DNA of 64,000 nt, from contig CAMLQG010000001.1 of the NCBI GenBank assembly GCA_946482075.1, positions 17,576 to 81,575 of the forward strand, given 5' to 3'. Shown in pieces: positions 48,078 through 57,377 of the stretch. The stretch is from an uncultured Erythrobacteraceae bacterium (GTDB taxonomy: Bacteria; Pseudomonadota; Alphaproteobacteria; Sphingomonadales; Sphingomonadaceae). A program made the position numbers and the translations under genes. A model generated the notes under the pieces. It had not been told where the DNA came from and ran no database searches. It was given only the letters and a program-made list of their open reading frames with translations. Position 1 is the first letter of the stretch. Each line of letters opens with the position of its first letter.

Positions 48078-48228
48078 CACAATGCCCTTAAAAAAGCCGT
48101 GGGTCCTTCTGATGGCCGCACCCATCGCGGGTTCGGTCGAGGGGCGGTCCCTCCCTAGTTCAAACTTTGAAAAATCTGCTTGGCGTTAACATTCCCTGCG
48201 TGATCTGTCTAAAAATCAGGCAAAACTG

Positions 48229-48257
48229 CCGCTTCTGAAGCGGTAATATAATACCGC
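48229..48257. promoter_or_regulatory. Overlapping palindromes before the second regulator gene
   Basis: CCGCTTC-T-GAAGCGG (48229-48243) is a perfect 7-bp dyad, and GCGGTA-N6-TACCGC (48240-48257) overlaps its right arm. The two stems cannot form together. They lie about 75 bp before the ATG at 48333 and may be an operator or a switch. Confidence 0.45.
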
Positions 48258-48332
48258 CGATGTAAGGCTGCATCCGCAGTGGACACCATACCAGCCCCGC
48301 CGGGGGCGACCAGATGCGCCATCATGCGGGTT

Positions 48333-48776
48333 ATGACGACCTCGAACTCTTACATCCGTCCGAGCCGCATTACCGTGCCGCCTCGTGGTCACCCTCTAGC
48401 CCGGCTCTGCTTCGCGGAAATGAAGCGCCAAGGCATTACCTATTCCGAACTCTCATGGCGCAGCGGCTTGCTGGTTAGTTCGCTCAAGGCTTGGCGCGGA
48501 TCGAAGGACGGGCCACGCCCCAACGTGCCCTCCCTTGCGTCATTGGAGGCAGCCTTAGGCGCACTCGGCTGGGGTATTGCTCCTTATCCCAAACTGGAGA
48601 CGCTTCCACCGGAGGTCTTGGCGAAGATCGAACAGATTGGCGAACATTTCATTTCGGATGAAAGCGTCATCGCCACTGCAATGGCCGCTATCTCCCGGCC
48701 CGGCGACCGTTGCGTGAACGGCAAGCCAGCGCCCCGGATCGAATATCGAAAGCCGACTTGGGAGTACGCAGAATGA
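48333..48776 (+). CDS. Helix-turn-helix regulator of the tail-like cluster
   Basis: A 147-residue protein starting at the ATG at 48333 (MTTSNSYIRPSR). Residues 30-75 (LARLCFAEMKRQGITYSELSWRSGLLVSSLKAWRGSKDGPRPNVPSLASLEAALGALG) form an XRE-like helix-turn-helix. Its end overlaps the next gene by 4 bases (ATGA). Confidence 0.75.
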   Translation: MTTSNSYIRPSRITVPPRGHPLARLCFAEMKRQGITYSELSWRSGLLVSSLKAWRGSKDGPRPNVPSLASLEAALGALGWGIAPYPKLETLPPEVLAKIEQIGEHFISDESVIATAMAAISRPGDRCVNGKPAPRIEYRKPTWEYAE

Positions 48777-49165
48777 CCCCCCTCGCTCGCGCCGAAGCTG
48801 GCCTCGCCGAAATGGAGGAACTGTTCGCGGCTGGACTCGGCGGTCCCTACGCGGAACAGAATCTCGCCACCCATCGCTCCCGTGTCGCCTCCCTTCGTTC
48901 TGCCGCCACGACGCCCGCCCCGGCAGTCGCCAACCCAACCGCACGGCGCACTTTTCCTAAGTTGACCGGCACCCGCGAAGAGCGCCTGACGCGACTTGCA
49001 CGAGTCATGGAGGCAGACCCAGCCACACTTGCAGCCGCACTGGCTGACGGCTTGGAGCCCGACACCTTCGCCCTGAAAATGGCTGATCAGGAGATTGCGC
49101 GCAAAAAAGCCGCCGCCGAAGCTGCGGCGCTTGATGCGGTTGTTGAAAGGATCGCAGCGGCATGA
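48773..49165 (+). CDS. Unknown small protein of the tail-like cluster
   Basis: A 130-residue, Ala-rich helical protein starting at the ATG at 48773, which overlaps the upstream stop. The middle (TREERLTRLARVMEADPATLAAALADGLEPDTFALKM) is mostly amphipathic. It could be a head or scaffold-type accessory protein, but no family is recognised. Confidence 0.65.
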   Translation: MTPLARAEAGLAEMEELFAAGLGGPYAEQNLATHRSRVASLRSAATTPAPAVANPTARRTFPKLTGTREERLTRLARVMEADPATLAAALADGLEPDTFALKMADQEIARKKAAAEAAALDAVVERIAAA

Positions 49166-49392
49166 TGCGCCAACTGAATCCAATCATCTCGAAAATGGAT
49201 CAAACTGATTTCAAAGTGCCCGGCGGTTACACGCCCGGCTCGATTATTCTGACGGTGAATGGCCTCGTGATCCAGCCTGAGGATTTCACTGCCACTGATG
49301 GGCGCACCGTCCGGCTGGTCGCTCCGCTGAGCGAGGGCGACGAAGTTGGGGGGATCGTATTCGGAGACGTGAAAGTTGAGTGTGCGGAATAA
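49162..49392 (+). CDS. Small phage tail-associated protein
   Basis: A 76-residue protein; the region VNGLVIQPEDFTATDGRTVRLVAPLSEGDEV is the short repeat motif seen in tail-fibre and neck-appendage proteins. It starts 4 bases before the end of the previous gene and overlaps the antisense frame of the integrase-linked gene at its 3' side. Confidence 0.7.
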   Translation: MMRQLNPIISKMDQTDFKVPGGYTPGSIILTVNGLVIQPEDFTATDGRTVRLVAPLSEGDEVGGIVFGDVKVECAE

Positions 49393-49844
49393 TCATCCTC
49401 ATGGCTGTCGCGTGCCTCATTCTCGGCTAGGCGAGCATTGGCCAACCATCGCTGAAGCGTGGGGCGCGTGAATATCTCTCCATTTTCGTCCGCAAATTCT
49501 TCCAGAACCTTCTTGATGGCACTCTCAGGAGATAATAGCTCAGGAGCCTGCGTCCCCTTTTCCATCAGAAACGGGCCGTTAATGAGTTCCCATAACCTCA
49601 AAAACGCCGCCGGGGCTGCGGGATGATCCCACGCTGATGGCCGCCCTCTCGCCCTTCGGAACTCTAACGCCTCCATGAGCCTTTCAGGATCGTTATTCGC
49701 GAAGGTGATGGCGTTGGACAACCAGCGGGCCAATCCCTGCGGGACGGGCTCCCCGGCATCTAGGTGTTCCGCGATATTAGACATCCGCGCCCATGGGGGG
49801 TCTGCCAAGTAAGGATCAGTGATACCCTCGGGAAATTTCGCCAT
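49227..49844 (-). CDS. Protein co-transcribed with the integrase
   Basis: A 205-residue frame whose start overlaps the integrase stop by 1 base. Residues 1-150 look like a real helical protein (NIAEHLDAGEPVPQGLARWLSNAI). The last 55 residues or so (SAHSTFTSPNTIPPTSSPS...) are low-complexity and fall opposite the 76-residue tail gene, so the true C-terminus was probably lost at a junction near 49395. Function unknown. Confidence 0.6.
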   Translation of the reverse strand: MAKFPEGITDPYLADPPWARMSNIAEHLDAGEPVPQGLARWLSNAITFANNDPERLMEALEFRRARGRPSAWDHPAAPAAFLRLWELINGPFLMEKGTQAPELLSPESAIKKVLEEFADENGEIFTRPTLQRWLANARLAENEARDSHEDDYSAHSTFTSPNTIPPTSSPSLSGATSRTVRPSVAVKSSGWITRPFTVRIIEPGV

Positions 49845-51049
49845 CAGGCCGCCTTCCGTCCTGTATCAGCCTTTAACTGATCCAAATAATCAGCCCACCG
49901 CTGCATCATGGTCCGGCGTTCATCAATAAACTGAGTGCGGTTGTAGGCGGCCCCCAAAGCGTCTGGCACGCGATGGGCAAGCTGGTGTTCAATAACCGCA
50001 GGATCGATGCGCAGCACCTCATGAAGCAAGGTGCGCGCCGTCGCGCGAAACCCGTGTGCTGTGATCTCTTCCCTTGTATCGTATCCCAGCCGCCGCAATG
50101 CCGCATTCACGGTCATATCTGACATGGGACGCTTTCCACCACGACCGGGCAATACATACTCACCCCGCCCCGTGAGCGGCTGGATGCCTCTAAGGATGAG
50201 TATAGCCTGCCGGGACAAGGGCACGAGGTGAGGCCGACGCATCTTCATGCGTTCGGCGGGTATGCTCCACGTCGCTGCATCAAGATCGAACTCCGACCAC
50301 CTTGCCCCCCTCAACTCACCGGGACGGCAAAATAGCATGGGAAGCAAACGCAGCGCCGCATGAACTTCCGGCGTTCCCTTATAGGCATCGATTGCACGGA
50401 GTAGCGCGCCCACCTCAGCCGGATCGGTGAGGGCTGGCCGATGCTTAACCTTCACAGATGCCAATGCGCCTCGCAGGCCGGGGGTAAAATCCACATCTGC
50501 TCGACCGGTAGCGATTGCATATCGGATAACCCTGCCACAGGTCTGCAACACCGTGTGCGCCGATTCCAGCGCACCACGCGCTTCCACCTTGCCGATAGCC
50601 TTCAGAATATCGGGCGCTCGAAGATCAGCAATGGGCCTGCTGCCGAACCATGGGAACGCGTCGTTCTCCAACATGGCCAGAACCTTTTTTGAGTTTGATG
50701 CGCTCCAGTTTTGTTTCTGGCGATCATGCCACTCTCGGGCAATAACCTCGAAGCTATTGGCTGCCCGTTCGGCACGCGCCGCCTTTGCGGCTCTTTTTGC
50801 CCCGCTCGGATCGATGCCATCCGCCAATTGCTTACGCGCTGCATCCCGCTTTTCCCTCGCTTTGGCCAATGTGATCTCGGGATATGCCCCCAGAGCCAAT
50901 CGATTTTCCTTGCCTTCAAAGCGATATTTGAGCCGCCACAACTTTCCGCCAGCCGGAGATACCTCCAGATAGAGACCGCCTGAATCGCCCAGTTTATAAG
51001 GCTTTTCTCTCGCCTTAGCGTTACGGATAGCGGAGTCGGTCAGGGCCAT
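49844..51049 (-). CDS. Tyrosine-recombinase integrase (P4/DUF4102 type)
   Basis: A 401-residue integrase. The N-terminal arm-binding domain (residues 1-90, MALTDSAIRNAKAREKPYKL) is followed by a core-binding and a catalytic domain with Arg242 (CRPGELR), His332 and Arg335 (HGFR), His359 and the nucleophile Tyr369. It is 164 bp from the tRNA gene it uses as attachment site, as in P4-type islands. Confidence 0.95.
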   Translation of the reverse strand: MALTDSAIRNAKAREKPYKLGDSGGLYLEVSPAGGKLWRLKYRFEGKENRLALGAYPEITLAKAREKRDAARKQLADGIDPSGAKRAAKAARAERAANSFEVIAREWHDRQKQNWSASNSKKVLAMLENDAFPWFGSRPIADLRAPDILKAIGKVEARGALESAHTVLQTCGRVIRYAIATGRADVDFTPGLRGALASVKVKHRPALTDPAEVGALLRAIDAYKGTPEVHAALRLLPMLFCRPGELRGARWSEFDLDAATWSIPAERMKMRRPHLVPLSRQAILILRGIQPLTGRGEYVLPGRGGKRPMSDMTVNAALRRLGYDTREEITAHGFRATARTLLHEVLRIDPAVIEHQLAHRVPDALGAAYNRTQFIDERRTMMQRWADYLDQLKADTGRKAA

Positions 51050-51101
51050 TTGGGGGCATCTCTCATATCACAGATCGAAATGCCCCCACTTATGCCCCCA
51101 A
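51050..51101. promoter_or_regulatory. Right-end TGCCCCCA repeats (candidate integrase arm sites)
   Basis: The motif occurs inverted at 51050-51059 and direct at 51080-51089 and 51092-51101, flanking the integrase start. The inverted copy abuts the start codon, so integrase binding could also repress its own gene. Confidence 0.65.
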
Positions 51102-51213
51102 ACTGTGCTGGCTTTTACCGGAACACCTTGGAACATAGCGGACGCAATGCGCGCTATTATACACGCATTTCCGCCATTTTCTAGACTTTACTGGAATTCT
51201 TGGGAAGCAGGGC

Positions 51214-51287
<74 letters not shown>

Positions 51288-51375
51288 TCTGGTCGGCGAG
51301 TGCGCGAATGCCATTGGCGGGCTGCCCGCGTCAACCTCTATCGGGTCGCGCGCCGCATCCCGCCGGCAGCTTTCC

Positions 51376-52641
51376 CTATTCGATCGTCGCGCCCACCTTC
51401 TTGCCCGGCGTGAAAGTGGCCGGGATGTGGATCCAGCCATTCACCTTGGCAACCGTGTGGTACGGCTGGATCGCGTCTTCCAGGATGCGATAGTCGGGCA
51501 TGCGGGTCAGCACCTGGTCGACCATCTCTTCCCACATCATGCGGGCCAGGAAGGAGCCGATGCAGCGGTGCATGCCCGCACCGAAGCCGACATGCTTGTT
51601 GGGGAAGCGGTCGAGCTTCAGCTCCTCGGGATCATCGAAGGCTTCCGGATCGCGATTGCCGGCCGAATAGGCGAGCAGCACGCGGTCGCCCTTGTCGATC
51701 TGCCAGCCATCGACCTCCACATCGGCCATGGCGTTGCGCGCCAGGCCGTGGATCGGGGAGAAATAGCGGATGCATTCCTCGCGCGCGAGCGGGCGAATTG
51801 CCGGATCGTCGATCAGCCGCTGGCGCTTGTCCGCGTGCCGCCCGAGATAGAGCAGCGTATTCGACGTCAGCGCCGTAGTGGTGTCCACTCCGCCCGCCAG
51901 GATATTGAAAGCGAGATCGTGGATGCTGTTATCGTCCAGCGGCTCGCCATCGATCGTGCCGGTGGCGATCACGGTCAGCAGGTCGTCGCGCGGCTCCTTG
52001 CGGCGCAGGGCCACTTCCTCGGTCACGCGCTGGTGGAAATAGTCGAGCCCCTTCACGGTCTCCGCGAAATCGGGATCGCTCGCCGGCGTGTAGACCATGG
52101 TGTGGAACGGATCGGCGAAAGCGCGCCATTCGTGAAGCGGAAAGCCGAACAGGTCCATCGTGACGAGGGCCGGCAGCGGATTGGTGAGATCGTCGACGAT
52201 GTCGAACTCGCCCTTCTCGATCACCATGTCGATCAATGCCGCGGCGAAATTGCGCGTCCGCTGGCGGCGGGTTTCCACCGCGCGCGGCGCGAAATGGCGG
52301 TTGATGAAACCGCGCATCCCGTTCCATTCGGGCTTGTCCATCTCGTTCGGGATCGAACGGATGCCGGGCACGGGCGGAATGGACAGGCCGCCGGAAGTCT
52401 CCCCGGTGACCCGGTCGAGTTCCTTGTTCGTGGAGAAGACATCATCACGCTGGGCGATATTCACGATGTCCTGCAGCTTGGTGGCGATCCAGTAGCCGCC
52501 ATGCGCTTCCGTCCAGGCGCGCGGCGTCTCTTCGCGCAGCCGGCGGAAGCGGGCCGCCCAATCATGCGCGTGTTCGGAGGTGTCGTGGTCGAAATCGAGG
52601 GGTACGTCCTTCGTCCCCTGTTCCACGGCTATATCGGCCAT
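51376..52641 (-). CDS. Cytochrome P450
   Basis: A 421-residue P450 monooxygenase. The I-helix oxygen motif is AGGVDTTT near residue 250, the K-helix ExxR is EECIRYFSP near 285, and the heme loop is FGAGMHRCIG near residue 360 with its Cys ligand. The start MADIAVEQGTKDVPLDFDHD at 52641 avoids a run-on. The ferredoxin 13 bp upstream on the same strand is its likely electron donor. Substrate unknown; sphingomonad P450s often oxidise terpenoids, sterols or aromatics. Confidence 0.93.
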   Translation of the reverse strand: MADIAVEQGTKDVPLDFDHDTSEHAHDWAARFRRLREETPRAWTEAHGGYWIATKLQDIVNIAQRDDVFSTNKELDRVTGETSGGLSIPPVPGIRSIPNEMDKPEWNGMRGFINRHFAPRAVETRRQRTRNFAAALIDMVIEKGEFDIVDDLTNPLPALVTMDLFGFPLHEWRAFADPFHTMVYTPASDPDFAETVKGLDYFHQRVTEEVALRRKEPRDDLLTVIATGTIDGEPLDDNSIHDLAFNILAGGVDTTTALTSNTLLYLGRHADKRQRLIDDPAIRPLAREECIRYFSPIHGLARNAMADVEVDGWQIDKGDRVLLAYSAGNRDPEAFDDPEELKLDRFPNKHVGFGAGMHRCIGSFLARMMWEEMVDQVLTRMPDYRILEDAIQPYHTVAKVNGWIHIPATFTPGKKVGATIE

Positions 52642-52654
52642 CGCCTGTCTCCTC

Positions 52655-52846
52655 TCAGTAAGTGCTGATCGCCCCTTCCGGGCAGCTGCGGACGGCCTGT
52701 TCGACCGCTTCCTCGAATTCCGGGGGTACGTTCTCGTCGAGGACATAGGCGTGGCCATCCTCGTCGCTCAGAAGGAAAAGCTGCGGGCAGGCCAGAGTAC
52801 ACATGGCATGTCCCTGGCAGACATCGGGATCGATCCTGACGCGCAT
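52655..52846 (-). CDS. Ferredoxin (P450 partner)
   Basis: A 63-residue ferredoxin starting at ATG 52846 (MRVRIDPDVCQGHAMCTLACP). Cysteines in C-Q-G-H-A-M-C-x-L-x-C-P and a late C-P bind a [3Fe-4S] or [4Fe-4S] cluster, as in P450-associated ferredoxins. It is the first gene of a two-gene operon with the P450. Confidence 0.9.
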   Translation of the reverse strand: MRVRIDPDVCQGHAMCTLACPQLFLLSDEDGHAYVLDENVPPEFEEAVEQAVRSCPEGAISTY

Positions 52847-53010
52847 TTCCATCCTCTCCATCTCGTGGGCGCCCTGTATCGGGGAGAGCGCTCCCTTACG
52901 GATGGAAACTGCCCTACCGACGGGGCGGAAGGCAAGGCCTATTCGCGCAGATTGTTGACCATCTCGTCAATAGTGGACGATCGCAAAGCGGCGGGGATCG
53001 ATGACCGGGC

Positions 53011-53547
53011 TCAGTGGCCCGGAAAATCCACCAGCGCATGGACTTCAAGGCCTGCCTCGCGCAAGCGCTCCGCACCGCCGAGATCGGGAAGGTCGATGAC
53101 GAACAGCGCTTTTTCCACTCGCGCCCCGGCTTCGCGAAACAAGGCCAGGGCAGCAAGCGCAGTTCCCCCGGTAGCGATCAGATCGTCGATCAGCACGATG
53201 CGCTGCCCCGGATGGACAAGCGAGGGATCGATTTCCAGCCGGTCGGTCCCGTATTCGAGCGCATAGTCGATTCCGATCGTGGGAACCGGCAGCTTGCCGC
53301 GCTTGCGCACCGGCAGGAAGCCGAGGCCGAGCCTGCCTGCGACGCCCGTGCCGAAGATGAAGCCGCGCGCTTCGATGCCCGCGATCGCTTCGGCTCCCAC
53401 CGCGCGCGCGCGGTCCGCCAGCAAAGCGATCGTGGCGGAAAGGCCCGGGCCATCGGCAATCAGGGAAGTGATGTCGCGGAACAGGATGCCGGGCCGGGGA
53501 AAATCCGGCACGGTGCGGATCAGCGCCTTCAGCTCATCGGCGATCAT
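53011..53547 (-). CDS. apt: Adenine phosphoribosyltransferase
   Basis: A 178-residue type I PRTase that salvages adenine to AMP. FPRPGILFRDIT and the PRPP loop IVLIDDLIATGGTALAAL (near residues 115-132) are canonical. It is separated from the bc1 genes by a terminator. Confidence 0.97.
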   Translation of the reverse strand: MIADELKALIRTVPDFPRPGILFRDITSLIADGPGLSATIALLADRARAVGAEAIAGIEARGFIFGTGVAGRLGLGFLPVRKRGKLPVPTIGIDYALEYGTDRLEIDPSLVHPGQRIVLIDDLIATGGTALAALALFREAGARVEKALFVIDLPDLGGAERLREAGLEVHALVDFPGH

Positions 53548-53591
53548 CGGTCACTCCCCCCGAAAAACCCGATCTCCAAAACCGGAGACCC

Positions 53592-53631
53592 GAAAAGCGA
53601 ACGCCCCTCGCATCGCTGGGATGGAGGGGCG
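53592..53631 (-). terminator. Terminator after petC
   Basis: CGCCCCTC / GAGGGGCG is an 8-bp stem on the minus strand, followed by TTCGCTTTTCGGG with a short T-run. It sits 27 bp after the cytochrome c1 stop. Confidence 0.75.
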
Positions 53632-53657
53632 CTGCGCGTTCCTTGCGGACGGAAGGC

Positions 53658-54506
53658 TCAGGCGGCCTTCTTGCCCTTCTTGTCGGCCCAGATCTGCTTC
53701 TTGGACATATAGGCCAGCACGGTGGCGAAGATCAGGAAGCCCAGGACCGGCCAGCCGGTCTGCTTGCGCTTTTCCATCTTCGGTTCGGCCGTCCAGGTCA
53801 GGAAGGCGGAAACGTCCTGCGCCATCTGATCGACAGTCGCCTTCGTGCCGTCGCCATAGGTCACCTGACCTTCGCTGGTCAGCGGCGGAGCCATGGCCAG
53901 GTTCAGGTTGGCGAAGTACGGGTTGTAGTGCAGGCCGTCCGGAGTCTTGGCGTCCGGGAATTCCTTGAGCAGTTCGGCCGGCTGCTTCTGGAAACCCGTC
54001 AGCAGCGAATAAACATAGGCCGAGCCGTCATGCCGTGCCTTGGTGATCAGCGAAAGATCCGGCGGGATCGCGTTATTGTTGGCCGCGCGCGCGGCGATGT
54101 CGTTCGGATAGGGCTTGGGGAAATAGTCCGTCGGCAGGCCCGGACGGCTGTTGGCTTCACCAGTGTTCGGATCGACCCCCGGAACCTGGAATCCCTTGGC
54201 GATCGCCTTGACCTCCGGTTCGTTGTAGCCGAGCGCTTCGAGGTCGCGGAAGGCGACCAGACGCAGCGAATGGCATGCGGCGCAGACTTCCTTGTAGACC
54301 TGGAAGCCGCGCTGGAGCTGCTGGCGGTCGAAATGGCCGAACGGCCCATCGCTCGAAAGATGCAGCTCTTTCGGATGGAGATGGAATTCATGTTCCGCAG
54401 TCTTGGCCGGCGGCTCGCTGATGTAGCTCACCGCGCCGACGGCGAGAGCCCACAGAACGGCGACCGTGAAGAACAGGCCGACAAGGATACCGATAAGGCG
54501 AGTCAT
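53658..54506 (-). CDS. petC: Cytochrome c1
   Basis: A 282-residue subunit of the bc1 complex. A signal anchor at the N-terminus, the heme site CAACHS near residue 77-82, a heme Met ligand in the C-terminal half, and a C-terminal membrane anchor (GWPVLGFLIFATVLAYM) are visible. It is the last gene of the petA-petB-petC operon. Confidence 0.96.
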   Translation of the reverse strand: MTRLIGILVGLFFTVAVLWALAVGAVSYISEPPAKTAEHEFHLHPKELHLSSDGPFGHFDRQQLQRGFQVYKEVCAACHSLRLVAFRDLEALGYNEPEVKAIAKGFQVPGVDPNTGEANSRPGLPTDYFPKPYPNDIAARAANNNAIPPDLSLITKARHDGSAYVYSLLTGFQKQPAELLKEFPDAKTPDGLHYNPYFANLNLAMAPPLTSEGQVTYGDGTKATVDQMAQDVSAFLTWTAEPKMEKRKQTGWPVLGFLIFATVLAYMSKKQIWADKKGKKAA

Positions 54507-54534
54507 ATCAGATACTTTCTTTCGAGCTCTGTTC

Positions 54535-55818
54535 TTAGCTGGCGGGCGAGAGTGCGGCTTGATCGTCCGATCCCAGCACGGATTCCGTGATCGAGAAGGG
54601 CAGCGGCTCGGGCCGTTCGATCGATGCCACGATCGGCAGGACCACCAGGAAGTGAAGGAAGTAGTACGCCGTGGCGATCTGGCTGATCATCACGAAAGGT
54701 TCCTCGGCCGGCGCGCCGCCGCAATAGCCCAGCACCAGGATGCAGGGAATGAGGCCGAAGAAGAAGAACTTGCGGAACAACGGACGGTAATGGCCCGAAC
54801 GCACCGGCGACGTGTCGAGCCAGGGCAGGAAGAACCACACCAGGATCGAACTGAACATGGCGAACACGCCCATCAGCTTGGCCGGGATAAAGAAGAAGTC
54901 CGCCGTGAAGGCGCGCAGGATCGCGTAGAACGGCCAGAAATACCATTCCGGAACGATGTGCGCCGGCGTGCTCATCGGATTGGCCGGAATGTAGTTGTCC
55001 GGATGGCCCAGCGCGTTCGGCAGGAAGAACAGCATCAGGCAGTAGAGGAACAGGAAGACCCCCAGGCCGAAGCCGTCCTTCGCCGTGTAATAGGGGTGGA
55101 ACGGAACGGTATCGCTCTCGCTCTTCACCTCGATGCCCGTGGGGTTCGACGAACCAGGGATGTGCAGCGCCCAGATGTGCAGGATCACGACGCCCGCGAT
55201 CACGAAGGGCAGCAGGAAGTGCAGCGAGAAGAAGCGGTTCAGCGAGGCATTGTCGGGCGCATAGCCGCCCAGAAGCCAGACTTGCAGCGGCTCGCCCACC
55301 AACGGGATCGCGCCGAACAGGCCGGTGATCACCTTGGCGCCCCAGAAGCTCATCTGACCCCAGGGAAGCACGTAGCCCATGAACGCGGTGGCCATCATCA
55401 GCAGGAAGATCACGACGCCCAGCAGCCAGACCATCTCGCGCGGCGCCTTGTAGGAACCATAGAACAGGCCGCGGAAGATGTGGAGATAGACGATCACGAA
55501 GAAGGCCGAGGCGCCGTTGGCGTGCGCGTAGCGCATCAGCCAGCCCCAGTTCACGTCGCGCATGATGTGCTCAGTGGAATCGAAGGCGACCAGCGCGTTG
55601 GGCGCGTAGTGCATCGCCAGGATCACGCCGGTGACGATCTGGAGCACGAGGCAGAACCCGGCGAGAACGCCGAAATTCCAGAAATAGTTGAGGTTGCGCG
55701 GTACGGGGTAGCCCGCGCCCACCGCGTTGTAGACCAGCCGGGGAAGCGGCAGCTTCTCGTCCAGCCACTTCATCAGCGGCGCTTTCGGCTCGTAATGGTT
55801 CGCCCAGGGGAAGCTCAT
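54535..55818 (-). CDS. petB: Cytochrome b
   Basis: A 427-residue integral membrane subunit with eight helices. The first heme-binding pair lies in a helix beginning [29 protein letters not shown] marks the second, and the Qo-site PEWY motif is in [16 protein letters not shown]. It binds two hemes and oxidises ubiquinol. Confidence 0.98.
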   Translation of the reverse strand: MSFPWANHYEPKAPLMKWLDEKLPLPRLVYNAVGAGYPVPRNLNYFWNFGVLAGFCLVLQIVTGVILAMHYAPNALVAFDSTEHIMRDVNWGWLMRYAHANGASAFFVIVYLHIFRGLFYGSYKAPREMVWLLGVVIFLLMMATAFMGYVLPWGQMSFWGAKVITGLFGAIPLVGEPLQVWLLGGYAPDNASLNRFFSLHFLLPFVIAGVVILHIWALHIPGSSNPTGIEVKSESDTVPFHPYYTAKDGFGLGVFLFLYCLMLFFLPNALGHPDNYIPANPMSTPAHIVPEWYFWPFYAILRAFTADFFFIPAKLMGVFAMFSSILVWFFLPWLDTSPVRSGHYRPLFRKFFFFGLIPCILVLGYCGGAPAEEPFVMISQIATAYYFLHFLVVLPIVASIERPEPLPFSITESVLGSDDQAALSPAS

Positions 55819-55834
55819 CGTTCTATCTCTCGCC

Positions 55835-56413
55835 TCAGCCGATCTTCACGACGGTGTCGGAAGTGAATTCATATTCCGGAACTTCGAGGTTCTTCGGAGC
55901 CGGACCTTTGCGGATGCGCGCCGCAGTGTCGTAGGACGAACCGTGGCAGGGGCAGAAATAGCCGCCATACTCGCCCTTGATCTCGCCTTCGCCCGCGCCG
56001 AGCGGAACGCAGCCCAGATGGGTGCAGACGCCCATCGTGATCAGCCAGTTTTCCTTGCCCGGCTTGGTCCGCTCCTTCAGCGACTGCGGATCGCGCAGGC
56101 TGCCGACGTCGACGGCGTTCGCATCCGCGATTTCCTTGGGCGTCAGGTTGCGGACGAACAGCGGCTGCTTGCGGAAGACCGCCTTGATCGCCTGGCCGGG
56201 CTTGATCGCCGAGAGATCGACCTCGGTCGAGCTTTCGGCCAGAACGTCCGCCGACGGGGCCATCTGGCTGATCAGCGGAAGCAGCGTGGCGAGACCGCCG
56301 ACGCCTGCGGCGCTGACCGCCGCAATATTGATGAAATCGCGCCGACGCACCCCGTCACCGCCGGTTTCCGGTGCGGTTTCATGTGCATCTGCGGTGACAC
56401 TATTCTCAGCCAT
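55835..56413 (-). CDS. petA: Ubiquinol-cytochrome c reductase iron-sulfur subunit
   Basis: A 192-residue Rieske protein. A Tat-like signal and membrane anchor with [23 protein letters not shown] precede the [2Fe-2S] ligands in CTHLGC and CPCHGSS. It is the first gene of the operon. Confidence 0.97.
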   Translation of the reverse strand: MAENSVTADAHETAPETGGDGVRRRDFINIAAVSAAGVGGLATLLPLISQMAPSADVLAESSTEVDLSAIKPGQAIKAVFRKQPLFVRNLTPKEIADANAVDVGSLRDPQSLKERTKPGKENWLITMGVCTHLGCVPLGAGEGEIKGEYGGYFCPCHGSSYDTAARIRKGPAPKNLEVPEYEFTSDTVVKIG

Positions 56414-56615
56414 CAGACCCTTGCCTTGCCTGTCGGCCGCCCGCCCGAGAACCGGGTAGCGGCCACGAAAAACCCTGACCAGTCACGCGCCCAAGGAAGC
56501 CCCTCCGCGACGCTCGACGCAGGGTTTGGGGCCTGCCGTCAGTGCCGGTTTGGGCGGGCTGATAGACGCAAGGGCCGGGAATGCCAACAGCATTTTCGCT
56601 GCATTCGCACACGGA

Positions 56616-57377
56616 TCAAAAAGGCAGTCCGATCAGGGAGAATTGGCGGCCATAGGCAGGCTCCCCGCGATGGGTCGCGCGGCGGAAGGAGAAGAAGCGC
56701 GTTTCGTCCGCATAGGTGTCGAGCCCGAGCCGCTCCACCGCCCCGATCCCCGCCTCCGCGAGGCGCGAAGCGACGTACCCCTCCAGGTAGAACTGGTAGT
56801 GGCCTTCGCGCCCCGGACCAAAGAATTGCGCGGCTTCATCCCGAAAGCGCGTCCGAAACCCCTCATCCACCTCATAGCTCGCCTGTGCGATGCACGGGCC
56901 GATCGCCGCCATGATCCTGTCCCGCCGCGCACCCAGCCGCTCCATCACGGAGACCGTCGATTCGATCACGCCGCCATAAGCGCCTTTCCAGCCGGCATGC
57001 GCCGCGCCGATCACGCCCGCCTCACGGTCGGCGAGAAGAACCGGCGCGCAATCCGCCGTGACGATCCCCAGCAGCAGGCCCGGCGTCGCGGTCACCAGCG
57101 CATCGGCATGGGGCCGCTCGGCATCGGGACAGGGTTCGGCCACTGCGACCGCATCGGGCGAATGGACCTGATAGGCCGTAGCGAGCTTCGCACCGGGCAG
57201 GATGGCCGCCACGGCTCGCCGGCGATTCTCGGCGACCGCCCCGCCATCGTCACCTGCGCCGAAGCCGACATTCAAGCCCGCGACCACACCTTGCGACACG
57301 CCCCCGCCCCGCCCAAGGAAGCCATGCGGCACGCCCGCCAGCCCCGCGGCCCGGAAAAGGTCGAGCGAATCAGCCAA
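56616..57377 (-). CDS. pgeF: Peptidoglycan editing factor / polyphenol oxidase family protein
   Basis: A 253-residue YfiH/laccase-domain protein. The active-site His and Cys residues lie in YQVHSPD, TADCAPVLLADREAGVIGAAHAGWKGAYGG and the later SYEVDEGF region. Family members act as purine nucleoside phosphorylases or edit UDP-MurNAc-L-Ser. Its start overlaps the pepN stop. Confidence 0.93.
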   Translation of the reverse strand: MADSLDLFRAAGLAGVPHGFLGRGGGVSQGVVAGLNVGFGAGDDGGAVAENRRRAVAAILPGAKLATAYQVHSPDAVAVAEPCPDAERPHADALVTATPGLLLGIVTADCAPVLLADREAGVIGAAHAGWKGAYGGVIESTVSVMERLGARRDRIMAAIGPCIAQASYEVDEGFRTRFRDEAAQFFGPGREGHYQFYLEGYVASRLAEAGIGAVERLGLDTYADETRFFSFRRATHRGEPAYGRQFSLIGLPF

